A stretch of 39,192 nt of DNA from Chara braunii (GCA_003427395.1 BFEA01000226.1:1836054-1875245), one strand, 5' to 3'; numbered from the stretch's first letter, positions 28,881 to 39,192 are shown. Program-made: numbers and translations. Notes: a model not told the origin generated them from the letters alone.

Positions 28881-31440
28881 CCTCTGGTTGACCCAGTCAG
28901 ACACAAGCAAAACTGCCTTCCTCCCATCTTTCCCCCAGATGCAATCCCACAACCTGCTTTCAGTCAGAAAACAAAACTGAAACTGACATTGCGCATACCT
29001 TCCTTTGTTTAAGTCTGGTTTAAGTCATGAAAGTCAAACTCAAAGTCCATGTAAGAGTATACGCAGTATACTCAGTCAACACAGCAAGGAATACGTACTG
29101 GCATATGAGTTATAACGGGTCTATAAAAGAAAAACAATGATTACCTTTCAATTCCCTGCCTTCATAACTCCTCCTGAGTTCCGGCATAGCTCCCGCAATC
29201 GGTGGGCAGACTCCCCACAGAGTCTTGTTACGGTCCTACGGGTTGCAATTCCACCTGCCCCTTCCTCTCTGAACAAGACTAGACTTAGATTAAGAAAGAC
29301 AGAAAGAGGGGTTTCAGACTCTCGAGACTCGGATACAGGAGGGGGACAAACTCAATTCCCAAGAGAGGGCCTTGTTATCTTCATGCGTCTGCCAGTGAGA
29401 GTCCCGCAATGATGGTCAAATACACAGCAACTTAGTCAGCCAAAGTCAAATTGTTGACCGCCGACTCCTTGAAAACTGTCCAAATCTCGGCAGTACCCCC
29501 CCCCCCTAACGATCTTATTCCCTCCACAAGCTTGTGGTATGAAAACACCTCAACCTCTGCCCAGGACACAGGCCGTGGGCCAAAGGCACAACCTTTCCTT
29601 CCCGTAGCTCACCCCTCACTCCGCCATTCTGATGGGGTAAGCAATGCACGAGCAGTAGGTAAGTATGCGTCTTTGTGGCTGGTCTGCTATTGCACAGTTT
29701 GATAGGATAAGAAGTATATCAGCCAATAGATAGATCTGCAGCGTCTTCAGTTGGACTGCTGCAGCCTTCTCAACAGCTGCGCACTACAACAACGACCAAT
29801 TAACAATCGGCAACTCCTCCCTTCAAGCTGACATTTTTTCAGATTTATAGTGCTTCTTCAGTCAACCGCCGCTAGTAAAATTCCCGTAGGAGTTACCCAT
29901 GCAGACTACAAAAGAATCCCTTCAAATAACTGGCAAGCTCAGGGACGAGCACTACGAACAACACTGCCATCACCATGACCATAGCAACATCGGTCAAACA
30001 GCGACTCACACACCACAACGATCAAGGCACCATTGTGATTGGAACATTGTTGTAGTTGAACCTCTCTTCGGTTCTGTCGACATACTTATACTCAGTCCTC
30101 CTCATGCTTCTGGCTTCTACTCTGACCAGCCTCAATCAGATTACCTGTACTTAATGTGGCAGATCGTCACTGCAATTTCTGCAGATGACGGGCGTCGTAC
30201 TTATTGAACAGCCCCGACTTCTCTTCACTAGTCGTAGCGGTTTGCCACTGATGATGAATCTCTCCCTAAACCGTGAGAGAGTACGTACACTTCTTCATCG
30301 CCAAGTATGTATCTCATCGCAGTTCGCCCTTTTGTTCGCTTCCTCCTCCTATCAAGGTCGTACCGGCCTCCTTCAGGCACACGACCCTAGCAGTAAGTCT
30401 CCAACCTGCGGGTCGTCTCACGTTACTTTTACCTGTAAGAAGAGCAAAAAAATCGACTGAATCTTCCAATAGACCACGGAACGATGCGCGCGTATCGAAC
30501 TGACATATCACAGGCAATCCTGATGTGAACTACGAACTAAGGATTGTGGGATACGACCGCCGTCGCCCGCGCACGATCATAGCAACTGGGATATCCTTCC
30601 TCCGGTGAATCTTCCCCTAAGACGTGAGAAAATTCATAGCACTTTTATATGACAACAAATCGCCTTCTCCGTGCGCAGTTCACTTTTCAACAAACTTTTT
30701 ATTTGCTAACTCTCTTCCAGAACTTGTATCATCACTGAATTCACCCTACCTTCAAACCATAACTTCGATTTTTACCTCGTCGAAATCCGTTCGGAAACGC
30801 ACAAGATATGTGTTTCCCACCCTCCTTCTCCTCCATTCCGGGCCATCCCCGCGAGGTACTTTTCTCCTCTAACTCCCTTTTTCCTAACCTTCTTCTAATT
30901 CTAACTCCTTATCCGTGTTCGCCTTCCCCAAAAATTATGGATTAGCACTTCCTCCCACAAAAAACTATCGAGAACCGAATAAGATATCCACTTTCCCTTC
31001 CTCTTCTCCTTCGTTTCCGTCATAACTTTGAGCAGCAACTTTCTCATTTAACCCTCATTCTTAGACTACTAATCCTATAGCAAAACTGACCCCGCCATTC
31101 ACCTCGCCGTATCATAAAACATCGAAAGCGAGCCTTCATTCTCGCATTTCCTTCGAGGAACGGGCGTGATTTTCACTTTCTGCTTCTACTCACTCCTACC
31201 TGCTTCCGCCATAGTCTGCCCCCCCTTCTCTACATGCACCTAGCACGACCCGCGTCTAGATCCAATTTCCTTTTTCTTATCTTCCTCCTGCTACCTGTCT
31301 GCTCCGCCCTCCTCTCCACTTTAGACCGTATGCTAGCGCAGGCACCACAATGCTACCAGCTAATAGAAGCGGCACGCGGTAATCTCCGAGGTTCGAGATC
31401 CGGTGCGGAGCAGTAACCCGCTACCCACCACCAAGCCACT
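28881..31440. other. Long gene-free stretch
   Basis: Frames up to about 100 codons occur but none shows a domain or consistent coding composition. A C run lies at about 29500-29510. A B-box-like GGTTCGAGATCC at 31390 lacks a correctly spaced A box. The 30600-31330 part is C/T-rich on the plus strand. Confidence 0.45.
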
Positions 31441-32202
31441 CTACTGTGGGAGCGGGTTCTGATGCGACCAACTTACACTCGGCAGTAGGGCGACTCCCAC
31501 TACTTGGCACCAGGAGGGCTGAGCCCCCCCCCTCCCCGCACTTAGGTCCGTAGTGCAGGCCCACGTGAAACGGGCCTCGACATCGACCTCAGGGGTATCA
31601 GGGTGCACCCCCCTTGGAACTCCGAAGCCCGAGCTAAGGAGAGGTCCTACGGAAATACCCGCCATGACGACCTCCCCACAACCACTCGCTCCTATGCCCA
31701 AGCCCGACGACCGATTTGCACTGGCCAATATCGTTACGACCTCCACTTGCTCAGGCATCTGTCCACTAACCTTCGGGCCGCAATGGGCATGCCTACACCC
31801 AAACTCCTCATAGCAGATCATCGGTGGCTGCGGTATACTTCAGAGGACCCTGCCACCCAACCTTTCTTTTTGGCTCATCGGGTTATTCATCCATTGCCCT
31901 ACATGCACGTTGACTTCCTGGGTCCGCATTGTGCGGCTCGGGACCAACCTGAACTCACAGGGACCTACCTGTCTGTCGAACTTAGGGACCACGTGCTCAA
32001 GGTCCTTGACTGGCGTGAGGACCTCTGAATCCGGCGCTGCGTCTGGGTCAAGGAACATCGGCGCATAAAAATAATAGTAACATGATAATAAATAAATAAA
32101 ATATTTGATTTTTTTTAAACTTGTCAGAACATGATGAACGAGGAAGACGAAACGACAAACCAAAGGGGATAACCTCGCCGGGTCCTCAACCCCTCGGTCC
32201 AC
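31441..32202 (-). pseudogene. Ambiguous long frame, minus strand, one stop
   Basis: The minus strand stays open in one frame for about 254 codons except for TGA at 31840-31842. Text includes APDSEVLTPVKDLEHVVPKF, SRTMRTQEVNVHVGQWMNN, MICYEEFGCRHAHCGPKVSG and VEVVTILASANRSSGLGIGA. The plus strand is also open at 31603-32028 with equally plausible text (MGMPTPKLLIADHRWLRYTS, PLPYMHVDFLGPHCAARDQ). I recognise neither. Only one strand, or neither, is likely coding. The GC-richer composition of this segment compared with its flanks suggests either an old gene fragment or a transposon protein piece. Confidence 0.25.
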
Positions 32203-32289
32203 TTCGCGCCACTCTGATATCCCCGCGTCGTCACCGCTCGACCTCGATCCCTGAATCTCTTCGATGAAAGTCCGACGTTGTAACCAATA

Positions 32290-32336
32290 GTACTAGGCCC
32301 AAGGCTGAGCCTAGTACCAACGAACACCTATATAAG
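32290..32336 (+). promoter_or_regulatory. Hairpin followed by TATA-like box
   Basis: GTACTAGGC and GCCTAGTAC form perfect 9-bp arms around CCAAGGCTGA at about 32289-32316. TATATAAG follows about 12 bp later. The combination resembles an LTR or pol II core promoter, but no downstream gene or element body is identified. Confidence 0.3.
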
Positions 32337-32339
32337 CGG

Positions 32340-33568
32340 ATATTACGTGATGCGCGGATCTATCGAGATGTTCCAAGGTCGTATTGTTGTCGATGCCATC
32401 CTCCGTACGTATGCACAAGTCATATGCAAGCACACCTATCACGAAACAATCTTTGAAATCCTAGTTTAATCAGAAGAAAAGTCTAGTCAGCGACCAATGC
32501 CGTTTTTCACAATCATCAGAAAAAGAAAAGAGATCGCGCGCCCCTTCAATTTGCGCGCCCACACACTCTCTACTCTAGTGATCCATCCAATCATTGCAAA
32601 CCACAAACACAACCTCGACTCGCGCAGTATATTCAAACTTTAAACCAAACCTATTTTTTGTCGCTTGCAAAAACCAGGGTGGATACCCTTGTAAAGGTAT
32701 TCACACCGACAACGAGTGGGATGTACGATAAGTCGTCACAAAGATCAGAGGGCGGTATTATTTTCCTTATGAAACAAGGTGTTTAGGATTTATAGGCACC
32801 TACTTTGTCATCGTTGATACTCATTTTCCACCTTACTCCTTATTATTGCCTTTTAACGAGTTGATTGTCATCCCGTGCACGAAAGTGGCAACCCATCGGC
32901 CCAACACTCTCTGCAGCGATTGTCGCCGCACCTAGCACTATAGGGAAATGGGGTTCCGCTACTCGACACGTGGCAAGGACGAGTATAAGGAAATAACACC
33001 TATGTTGTGGCCTTCCACGTCGAATTCTGAGCTCTGCACCGAGCGACACTGGTTTATTCGAAAATGAGATCCAACGTGCGCACCACCGCCTTTTTGCTTG
33101 AAAAGACATCGAGTAGCTCGTATGAAGGTTCACAATTGTTTTTGGATTTAATAAACGTCTGAAAGTCGTATGTGTCTGTCTCCCTCCTGCGCGAAAATGG
33201 TCAATTCTCGCTAAATATTGGGACCACACGGGGGATTTCAATTATGTCAGCGTCCCTACATTCAATTTCCTAAAAATCCTTAGCACACACCATTTTGTTG
33301 TTCTTCTAGGTTTTTTTTCCGCATTTTTAATCACTTCAACTGAAAGGCAGCGCATGGCGTGAGGTTTGTATCGGGAACGCCACATGGGTGTTAGCATGAA
33401 ACCCGTACCAATTTGGAGACCACCATTTTGTTTTTTTCAACGGCGCTCCTGACCACACGACGACTCCGAGTTTCGCTTGTGACGACGAAAACTTTCTGCA
33501 AGGATGGGTCCGTGTACTAACAGTTTAAAGTTATAAAAAAAGAACATAAACAGGTAACTTCGGTAGGG
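32340..33568. other. Non-coding DNA
   Basis: The only long frame is 132 codons on the minus strand (33241-32843), with no recognisable domain. Repeats are not evident. Confidence 0.4.
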
Positions 33569-33726
33569 TCACAAATCCGAGTTATAATTGTACTATGGAG
33601 CAAAATACAGTTTGCAATTGCACTTTGGGCACCTTACCTGGCCAAAAAGTTGGGTTGTATATATTGTCTGAACTACAATTCGAACTGTATTTTTACCCAT
33701 GGTGCAATTATAACTCATGTTTGTGA
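33569..33726. mobile_element. 158-bp foldback MITE
   Basis: The left arm, from TCACAAATCCGAGTTATAAT at 33569, is matched on the opposite strand by the right arm ending TTTGTGA at 33726. The arms share TCACAAA, GAGTTATAATTG, an AC-ATGG block and AAATACAGTT over about 45-50 bp with a few mismatches. The centre is about 50 bp. There is no coding capacity. This is a classic miniature inverted-repeat element or foldback hairpin. The target duplication is not obvious. Confidence 0.65.
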
Positions 33727-33899
33727 TTCTCGCTCAGTTTCCCCCCCAGAAGAGGGTAAGGTCTTAGCATTCCTGTAGGATTCAAGTTGTACTCCACATT
33801 CCCTCTTTGGGGAAGTTTTCGGCGGAAGATAGTACTCCATAGAGAAAATGGATTTTCTTATTTCCGTAGGGCTACCGTCTTCAAAATCTTCACCGAAAA

Positions 33900-34017
33900 A
33901 TAACGCCTGGGCAGCGGGCGTTATGTTCGTTAATAACGCACGACCGTTATCTTCTGTAAATTTGCGATAACTTCGGTGAGGCCCCAGAATTAAAAAAAAA
34001 AAAAAAAAAAAAAAAAA
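33900..34017 (+). other. Two ATAACG dyads followed by a 26-A run
   Basis: ATAACGCC/GGCGTTAT arms lie at 33900-33907 and 33917-33924. ATAACG-CACGAC-CGTTAT lies at 33933-33950, the same N6 dyad type as in the 18.7-20.5 kb TIR element. A pure A run follows at 33992-34017. The A run could be a retroposed tail, but no direct repeats flank it convincingly. Confidence 0.55.
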
Positions 34018-34255
34018 TTGTAAAAAAACTATGTTGTCCATGATTTCAATGTAACGAACTTTTGGCTGATGATCACTTCATAATTCCTTATAAACTGGAA
34101 AAAAAAAAATGAAAAAAAAAAAAAGTCGAAATATACCCCTTGGAAGTCAAAACCCCATTCAACCATTTTCAAAACCCATGTGTACCCCCTTCTGTGCCCT
34201 TTAAAACCCATGTATGCTACCTCTTCAAGGCACTCTGCCCCTGTAAAATTCAAAT

Positions 34256-34405
34256 ATAACGATCGGGCATTTTATTCGAATATAACGCCCCAGCGTTGTA
34301 TTCGAAGGGACGTTCTATTTGAAAAAAAAAGTTAGTAAAAACGAAAATCTCATCGTTTTAGGGCAAGTTGAATATAACGTCCGAGTGTTATTTTCGGGTG
34401 AAGAC
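34256..34405. repeat. Second locus of the paired-dyad repeat
   Basis: Three RYAACG-N6-CGTTRY-like dyads start at 34256, 34282 and 34374. The first two are 26 bp apart with ATTCGAAT between them. ACGTTCTATTT plus an A run follows (34310-34330), then AAGTTGAATATAACG, then CGGGTGAAGAC at 34395-34405. The right end of the 18.7-20.5 kb element has the same parts in the same order (20302-20451). Its opposite end is not found, so this is a solo or truncated copy. Confidence 0.65.
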
Positions 34406-35235
34406 GGTCGACGTTTAAGGAGGGACAAAACTGTCGTGGCTGAGGGAGCGTGTTCAGGTCCTGGAAAGTAGTTCTTCATTCTAGAAGTTTGAGACCCTCT
34501 ACTCTTTCACCAATGAATTGTGATCCGACCGCCATATTTTTGCTTTGGCCTCTTACTTGCACGTTGTTCCCCAAATCTTTGGCAAATGAGTCTATATATA
34601 TATATATATATTTTAAAGGTTAATTCTTTAAGCCACCAGTATCTCCGCCAGTGTTGGGAAATTACGATGTTTTGCCAGTTCCCGAAGAAATCGGGGGTGG
34701 GACACAAGGTCGGCAATGTCCCATAAATCTGAATTTTATAGTGCCCCGAGTGAAAGGAAGAAGGGGGAAAAAGAATGCTTTCTCTACTGCAATGATGTCG
34801 GTCAGGGTAGTCCAGGACTCCAGGAGGCCGTGCTCAAAATCTTCCTCCACAGAATGCACCTTACAGGTAAGGCGGTCACATTCTAAATGTTACTGTTTTC
34901 TTTTTCTTCTTGGTCGTGTGTTTCTGACGAGTCCCCTGTCCGTGAATTGCTCAAGCTGTCCATGATCTGCTCAAGCTGTGTTTTGTCAGAGGATTGTAAG
35001 GCTCATCACACTGGCACTTAGGGGAATGTATCCAACAATTTTCACGGCCAGATCCATGCACCCATTTTCCCCCCCTTCTATTCTCTTTTTGGAATCTGAC
35101 AACTTGGCCACGGGGCTGAGATGCCCTCATTGAGAGCACACTCACACTACCACTTCCAAGAATGTATACAACCGCAATCACGGTTAAAGCTTTGTTTTCT
35201 TTTTTTTTTCTTTTCTGAGGTTTACGACCGTAACT
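34406..35235. other. Non-coding DNA
   Basis: An AT run lies at about 34591-34611. Short frames only. Nothing else is recognised. Confidence 0.4.
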
Positions 35236-35785
35236 TTTTTTTTTTTTTCCAGTGAAAGTACCAGAAAGAAAACGGAGTGGTACCCAGGCTCGGCAAACTC
35301 GGAGCGCAGTGAAATTCAGGGTCGAAGAAAACAGGCTCGGAGGTACTAGTAGTTTAAGCCCGACCAATTCAATTTCCTGTCGAATCTGGACAGGACGGTC
35401 TTTCAGGCCTTTTTTATTGTCATTACAGTATTACAGGGAACCCCGTAACAACCACATCCATGCTCAAGCCTCCAACGAGGGAACATGTGGGAGCTGCACC
35501 CACCAGCAGGTGCGATACGTGCTACAGCAGGTGGGCGATACCGGCCAGGGGTCAGCTGGTAGCATCAGGACCGAGCTTCTTCGATGGGCCAGTCACTGTG
35601 CCTCCCCTCCGGTCCCCTCCCCCTAAGAGAATCAACAGTCTCTGCTCAATGCCACTCGGGGGAACCAACGACATATCTCTAGGTGGCGGGCGCCAAGGAA
35701 GGTACATGGGGCCAATGGGGATTGAACCTAAGACCTCCTAAATGCCACTTGCGTGCCTTACCAACTGAGCTGGGTCGCTGGATAG
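35236..35785 (-). mobile_element. tRNA-derived SINE (head at the right), limits uncertain
   Basis: On the minus strand CAGCTCAGTTGG (35772-35761) matches a pol III A box and GGTTCAATCCC (35728-35718) matches a B box, about 32 nt apart as in tRNA genes. The 75-nt tRNA-like region (about 35779-35705) does not form a good acceptor stem, and its anticodon stem is poor, so it is not a functional tRNA. tRNA-related heads with decayed stems are the hallmark of SINEs. The body downstream is unrecognised. A T run at 35237-35250 on the plus strand (A run on the minus strand) may be the tail, but that limit is a guess. Confidence 0.5.
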
Positions 35786-36470
35786 TGCGAATATTATCGA
35801 AACAGTGGTAGGTGGAGTCTGAAAGTTTTTTACGTCAATGTCGGCGCTATTATTTTATGAATGGGGAAATCGGCAGATGAGGACTGTGCAGTACAAACCT
35901 TAGAGGTGGACCCCACTGCGAGGCGACCTAGAAAACTTTGGGCGCCACACTGTTTTGTAGACCCCACCCGTGTGGAAAACGGGTATGAAAAGTCCTTCTG
36001 GAGTTAAATTTTAGACCCCACCGTGTATGGAAGGAGGTTGCCGAAACGCCAACGAGGCATTTCTACACGGTGGGCGGTCGAGAAATTCACCCCGAAGTCT
36101 TTCCAGAGTTTTTCCAAACATTACGTCCAGCGGAGAAGGGGGGGGGGGCATGTCCTTCGATGGCATCGGAGGCCAAGTGGGTGTAGTCCAATCGCTGGAG
36201 GGTGTGGCCCAATCGATGGTGCAGAGGACAATTTTGTGATGGACAGTCCTTACGGAACTTACCTTTTCGGGAGGGACCCCTTCAGATTTTCCTTTTCGAG
36301 AAGTGGCATCGTTTCCAGTTCCTGTTTTTGCGGTGGCGGTGGGATAAGGTTGAAATCTTCCAATTTCTTTCCAAATGTCTTTGCCCGTTTTTTGTGGTCG
36401 GTCTGCTGTTCGACCTGTCGCCCAGTGGGGTCTAACTCTTAGTGTCTTTATTTCTCTGTGTTCTTACTAA
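35786..36470. other. Non-coding DNA with a short repeated word
   Basis: GACCCCAC-type words recur at about 35908, 35961 and 36015 (AGACCCCACCGTGT-like). A G9-10 run lies at about 36140. No gene is recognised. Confidence 0.4.
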
Positions 36471-38785
36471 TTTTTTATTTATTTATTTATTTATTTTTGT
36501 TAAACACAACTTGAATTACACAAAACCTCTCGAGGTCGGGGCCCTCACAATTCACATCAACCAGTTTAGCTTATCGTACCACTACGAACTCTGTCGTACC
36601 CTACTATGCTAGATCTGCAAACCTGACTAATAGTCATGTAGTTGGTGCTTACTTCATTGTCTAACTGTCTTACTTATCCACAAAATATCCTAACTACTTA
36701 TCCTAACTCCTATTTTCCTGCCCCTACCTATGCCTAAACTATCACAGGCCTAGTACGACCTAAAGCCGACCTGCACGACCGGTGGAACCGACGTTCTGAG
36801 TCTCCCTGACACTCTCCACCCCCTCCCCAGGTTGGCCTACTGTGATCCAAACTAGAACCGAGTAGTAGTTGTTCTTACTACTTTGTTTGCTTTGTCTCTG
36901 GTTATCTGTCCCACCATAGCGAGAACTTCAGCTTGTTGTCTCCAGTAACTTGTAGTACCGTAGCGTTTTATCCCCGCGTTGCTTTGAACCACTGCATGCC
37001 TGCTCTTTTCCTACCCCTGTCTGCCTTTCTCATTCAATCTGCCAACACTTTGTTTTTTAGCAGCTTTCTGAAGAGTTCCTCCGCCCGAGCTTCTGGCAGG
37101 CAGTTCCCTTTGAATCTAACTCCGTTACGGTCCATCCAGATTGCCCACAACAACACCGCTCTTCCAACTTGTCCTACATATCCCCATCCCCTGTTTGTCT
37201 TCGTCCCTTCTGGTGTTGTGCCCAGAATAGCCCACCTTTCTCCCGTCAGATCTCTCCTGCCTGACCACAGAATCCAGTGGGCGGTCCACCACTCCCAACA
37301 TTTCCTGGACTAGGGGCAGGCCCGGGCCACCAAACCTGTCACACGCTTCTTTGACTTACATTCCCCTTTTCCTCAGTCACCTCGCGGTTGGGATTGCCTG
37401 ATGTGACTGCAGCCATACCAGGGACGCTAGTTTCTGGGATGGGATCAAGGTAAGCTGGTCTCAGAGTTTCTGTAGCTCCTTGTTGCTCGGGGGTTCCAGA
37501 TGAGGCAAATAATCTTCCCATCTCCTCTTCAACTTCTCCCCTTTTTCGTTCTCTCTTGCGTGAGCCTTTTGCTGAAGTGTTGTTGTATAGTTTCCTAGGT
37601 CCCATATCACCTCTACTTCGTTTTTCCCACCCCACCTTGCAGAATCCAGTCGTTTTTCTGCTTATGTTGTCCCATTGGCCACTAGTTGCCAATTGCCTCC
37701 TTCAGCTTGTTGTCGCTCTTTGTGTGGTGCCACTCTTATTTCCTCCAGTGTACTGGTTCCGTAGCTAGTGCAGGTCCCAAGCTCTCTGAGAATTGGTACC
37801 CCTGCCCCTTCTCTCTCATGAATTGCCAAGGTACATTTCCCAGGGGTATCCTCATCCCAGTCCGTTAACCGCATGAACTCCTTCTTTCCCCCCTCGCTTC
37901 GCTTATACCAGGTTCCTATTGGCGGTACGAAGTCTGGTCCTAACATCGCCTTCCAGGCTTCAGGGATAGCCTAGATTAGGTCTGCTAGTCGCTCCCCTTG
38001 CTCTGGCAACCTGCCCAACTTCTCTTTCAGCCTGTCTCTACTGATCCGCTGACCTGCGTTTTCCTCCCAAATGTCCCTAACGTAAGCGACCCCACATTGA
38101 ATCCACTTCATACCGTAGGCTCCTGCACTTGTGCTTGCCTTGAATTGGTTCTCTTTTTATGAAGTAATGGGCCTTCGAATAGGTGCTGCTTGAGAACTTC
38201 TGACCTGGTTGTTGGTTCTGCCACCTGGTCTGGTTTGCATTTCCGCCAGGCCTGGATAATGTCCTTCCATAATCTATATTTGATGCGTTTTGCTAAAAAC
38301 GTTTGGATCATTATGGCTACCCAAACATCCCCTGGCCTTGAGAGACCCCATTGCTCCGGCAATATATCTTCAGCCAATATGCACCAGTCTGCTTTTTGGT
38401 CTGCAGTCTCTGCCTTCGCAATCCATTTCGAAAATAGGCCCAGATTCTGTGTTTCTGGGTCGAGCAAGCCTAGGCCTCCTTTCGCTTTAGGCATGCATAG
38501 TGTTCCCCATGCAACTTTTGAGATATATCCCGTCCCATCATCTGAGTCCGGCTTCCATATGAAACGTCTCGCTGCAGCCTTGATTTCCTTTACCAGAGGC
38601 TTTGCCAGTTTCCTCACCTTTGCCACATACCAGAGCACCGAGAAGGCTGCTACTTATATGGGTAGTATTCTCCCTATGAGTGACAGATGCGGCGTTGTAC
38701 CCCAACTCTTTATCCTCCCTGTGACTTTCTGTTTTAGGATCAGTGATTGGGATTTCGTGCGGTCCTCCAGTGCCAGTTGAACTCC
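36471..38785 (-). mobile_element. 5'-truncated LINE (plant/algal L1 type)
   Basis: The minus strand carries the C-terminal half of a LINE ORF2. LKQKVTGRIKSWGTTPHLSL and SLIGRILPI (about 38745-38655), then an open stretch 38638-38108 with VLWYVAKVRKLAKPLVKEIK, FIWKPDSDDGTGYISKVAWG and KAKGGLGLLDPETQNLGLFS. Next come KLGRLPEQGERLADLI, stop (TAG, 37973-37971), AIPEAWKAMLGPDFVPPIG, and after frame changes a WEWWTAHWILW segment (about 37297-37265) and LLWAIWMDRNGVRFKGN, the usual W...W..RN end. The element finishes in (TAAA)n (plus-strand TTTA repeats, 36474-36497). It starts just after the RT catalytic region, as expected for 5' truncation. Target duplications were not found. Confidence 0.8.
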
Positions 38786-38797
38786 CAGACTATGTGA

Positions 38798-38882
38798 CCG
38801 TTTGAACGCGTCGAACGCGCGTTTGCGTTCGAACGCCCGCGTTCAAACGGTTTTGGGCCGCGTTTATACGCGTTCAAACGCG
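38798..38882. repeat. CpG-rich nested hairpins of GAACGCG words
   Basis: CCGTTTGAACGCG (38798-38810) pairs perfectly with CGCGTTCAAACGG (38838-38850). Inside it TCGAACGC (38811-38818) pairs with GCGTTCGA (38825-38832) around a GCGTTT loop. A second hairpin has CGCGTTT (38859-38865) and AAACGCG (38876-38882). It begins about 13 bp beyond the LINE's 5' limit. The function is unknown. It could be the subterminal end of a DNA transposon. Confidence 0.7.
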
Positions 38883-39096
38883 CTGTGTGCCAAGTGGCAC
38901 GAATCTCTCGAACGCGACCCACCCTGCCATATGAGCGCATGGTGGACTACGGGTGGGGGGATTTGGATTTTCAAAAAAAAAAAAAAAAAAAGTGTGGCAG
39001 TGTATATCTCCATGTACTAGCTGTAGATTCATTCGATTTTGCTCATCAGATCAATAAAAGTACCATGAGGTCGGCCCCGCTATTGGAGACTTCCCT

Positions 39097-39097
<1 letters not shown>
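38883..39097. other. Short spacer with poly(A) tract
   Basis: A 19-bp A run lies at about 38973-38991. No gene is seen. Confidence 0.5.

Positions 39098-39192
<95 letters not shown>
39098..39192. repeat. Compound (CT)n-(AC)n microsatellite at the window edge
   Basis: A CT run (39098-39154) passes through CACAGAC into an AC run that continues to the last base of the window. The CT-then-CA order is the same as around the first gap (14138-14664). Confidence 0.95.

Noticed and set aside
30185-30517. Short plus and minus frames near 30.3 kb
   Set aside because: Under 100 codons, mutually overlapping, and with no recognisable motif.
31330-31402. Possible tRNA or SINE (GGTTCGAGATCC at 31390)
   Set aside because: The only A-box-like word lies too far upstream (about 58 bp), and the stems do not form.
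32843-33241. 132-codon minus-strand frame
   Set aside because: No motif, no neighbouring coding signal, and its length is not exceptional for this composition.
33992-34017. Processed pseudogene ending in poly(A)
   Set aside because: No protein-like text precedes the A run on the plus strand, and I found no flanking direct repeats.

Overview
The window reads as a stretch of a large, repeat-rich eukaryotic nuclear genome with no intact host gene that I can recognise. It holds a chromodomain-bearing Ty3/gypsy retrotransposon (chromovirus), two decayed LINEs of the plant/algal L1 type, a tRNA-derived SINE head, terminal-inverted-repeat (TIR) DNA elements, long CA, CT and GA microsatellites and two assembly gaps. 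There are no bacterial operons, ribosome binding sites, rRNA genes or CRISPR arrays. A green plant or streptophyte alga fits best (a Chara-like genome is my guess). This is inferred from element types and base composition, not proven.

Layout. 1-1800: C-rich low-complexity DNA, then AT-rich DNA. 1987-9251: a broken Ty3/gypsy element (gag, protease, RT, RNase H, integrase, chromodomain) followed by a 340-bp tandem duplication. The second half of gag lies inverted inside the element. 9252-13740: non-coding DNA with small tandem repeats, a GGACAGA-type minisatellite, a GA run, a T-rich tract and a 76/40-bp mosaic satellite. 13911-13990: a poly(T) tract between two 16-bp direct repeats. 14138-14664: CT run, gap, CA run. 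15500-18680: a decayed plus-strand LINE full of short tandem duplications. 18685-20463: a TIR element with a hAT-like nonautonomous element nested inside it. 21401-22320: an unidentified decayed reading frame with four in-frame stops. 25759-26017: CA run around a second gap. 27300-28880: a ~120-bp satellite followed by an array of short hairpin motifs. 31441-32202: an ambiguous reading frame. 33569-34405: a foldback MITE, a poly(A) tract and a second locus of the dyad repeat. 35236-35785: SINE. 36471-38785: a minus-strand, 5'-truncated LINE. 38798-39192: a CpG-rich hairpin, poly(A), CT and AC runs.

The elements are independent insertions, and nothing suggests cooperating genes. The retroelement proteins would once have served their own copying: gag particle, protease, RT/RNase H and integrase for the Ty3 element; RT for the LINEs. 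All carry stops, frameshifts or altered catalytic residues and look dead.

The two signals I find most novel are as follows. (1) A recurring 18-bp dyad, roughly RYAACG-N6-CGTTRY, occurs in pairs at an exact 26-bp pitch around a TTCGAA centre, at 18.7, 20.3 and 34.3 kb. (2) An array at 28.16-28.88 kb has a constant ~20-bp core whose flanking arms differ between copies but stay complementary to each other.
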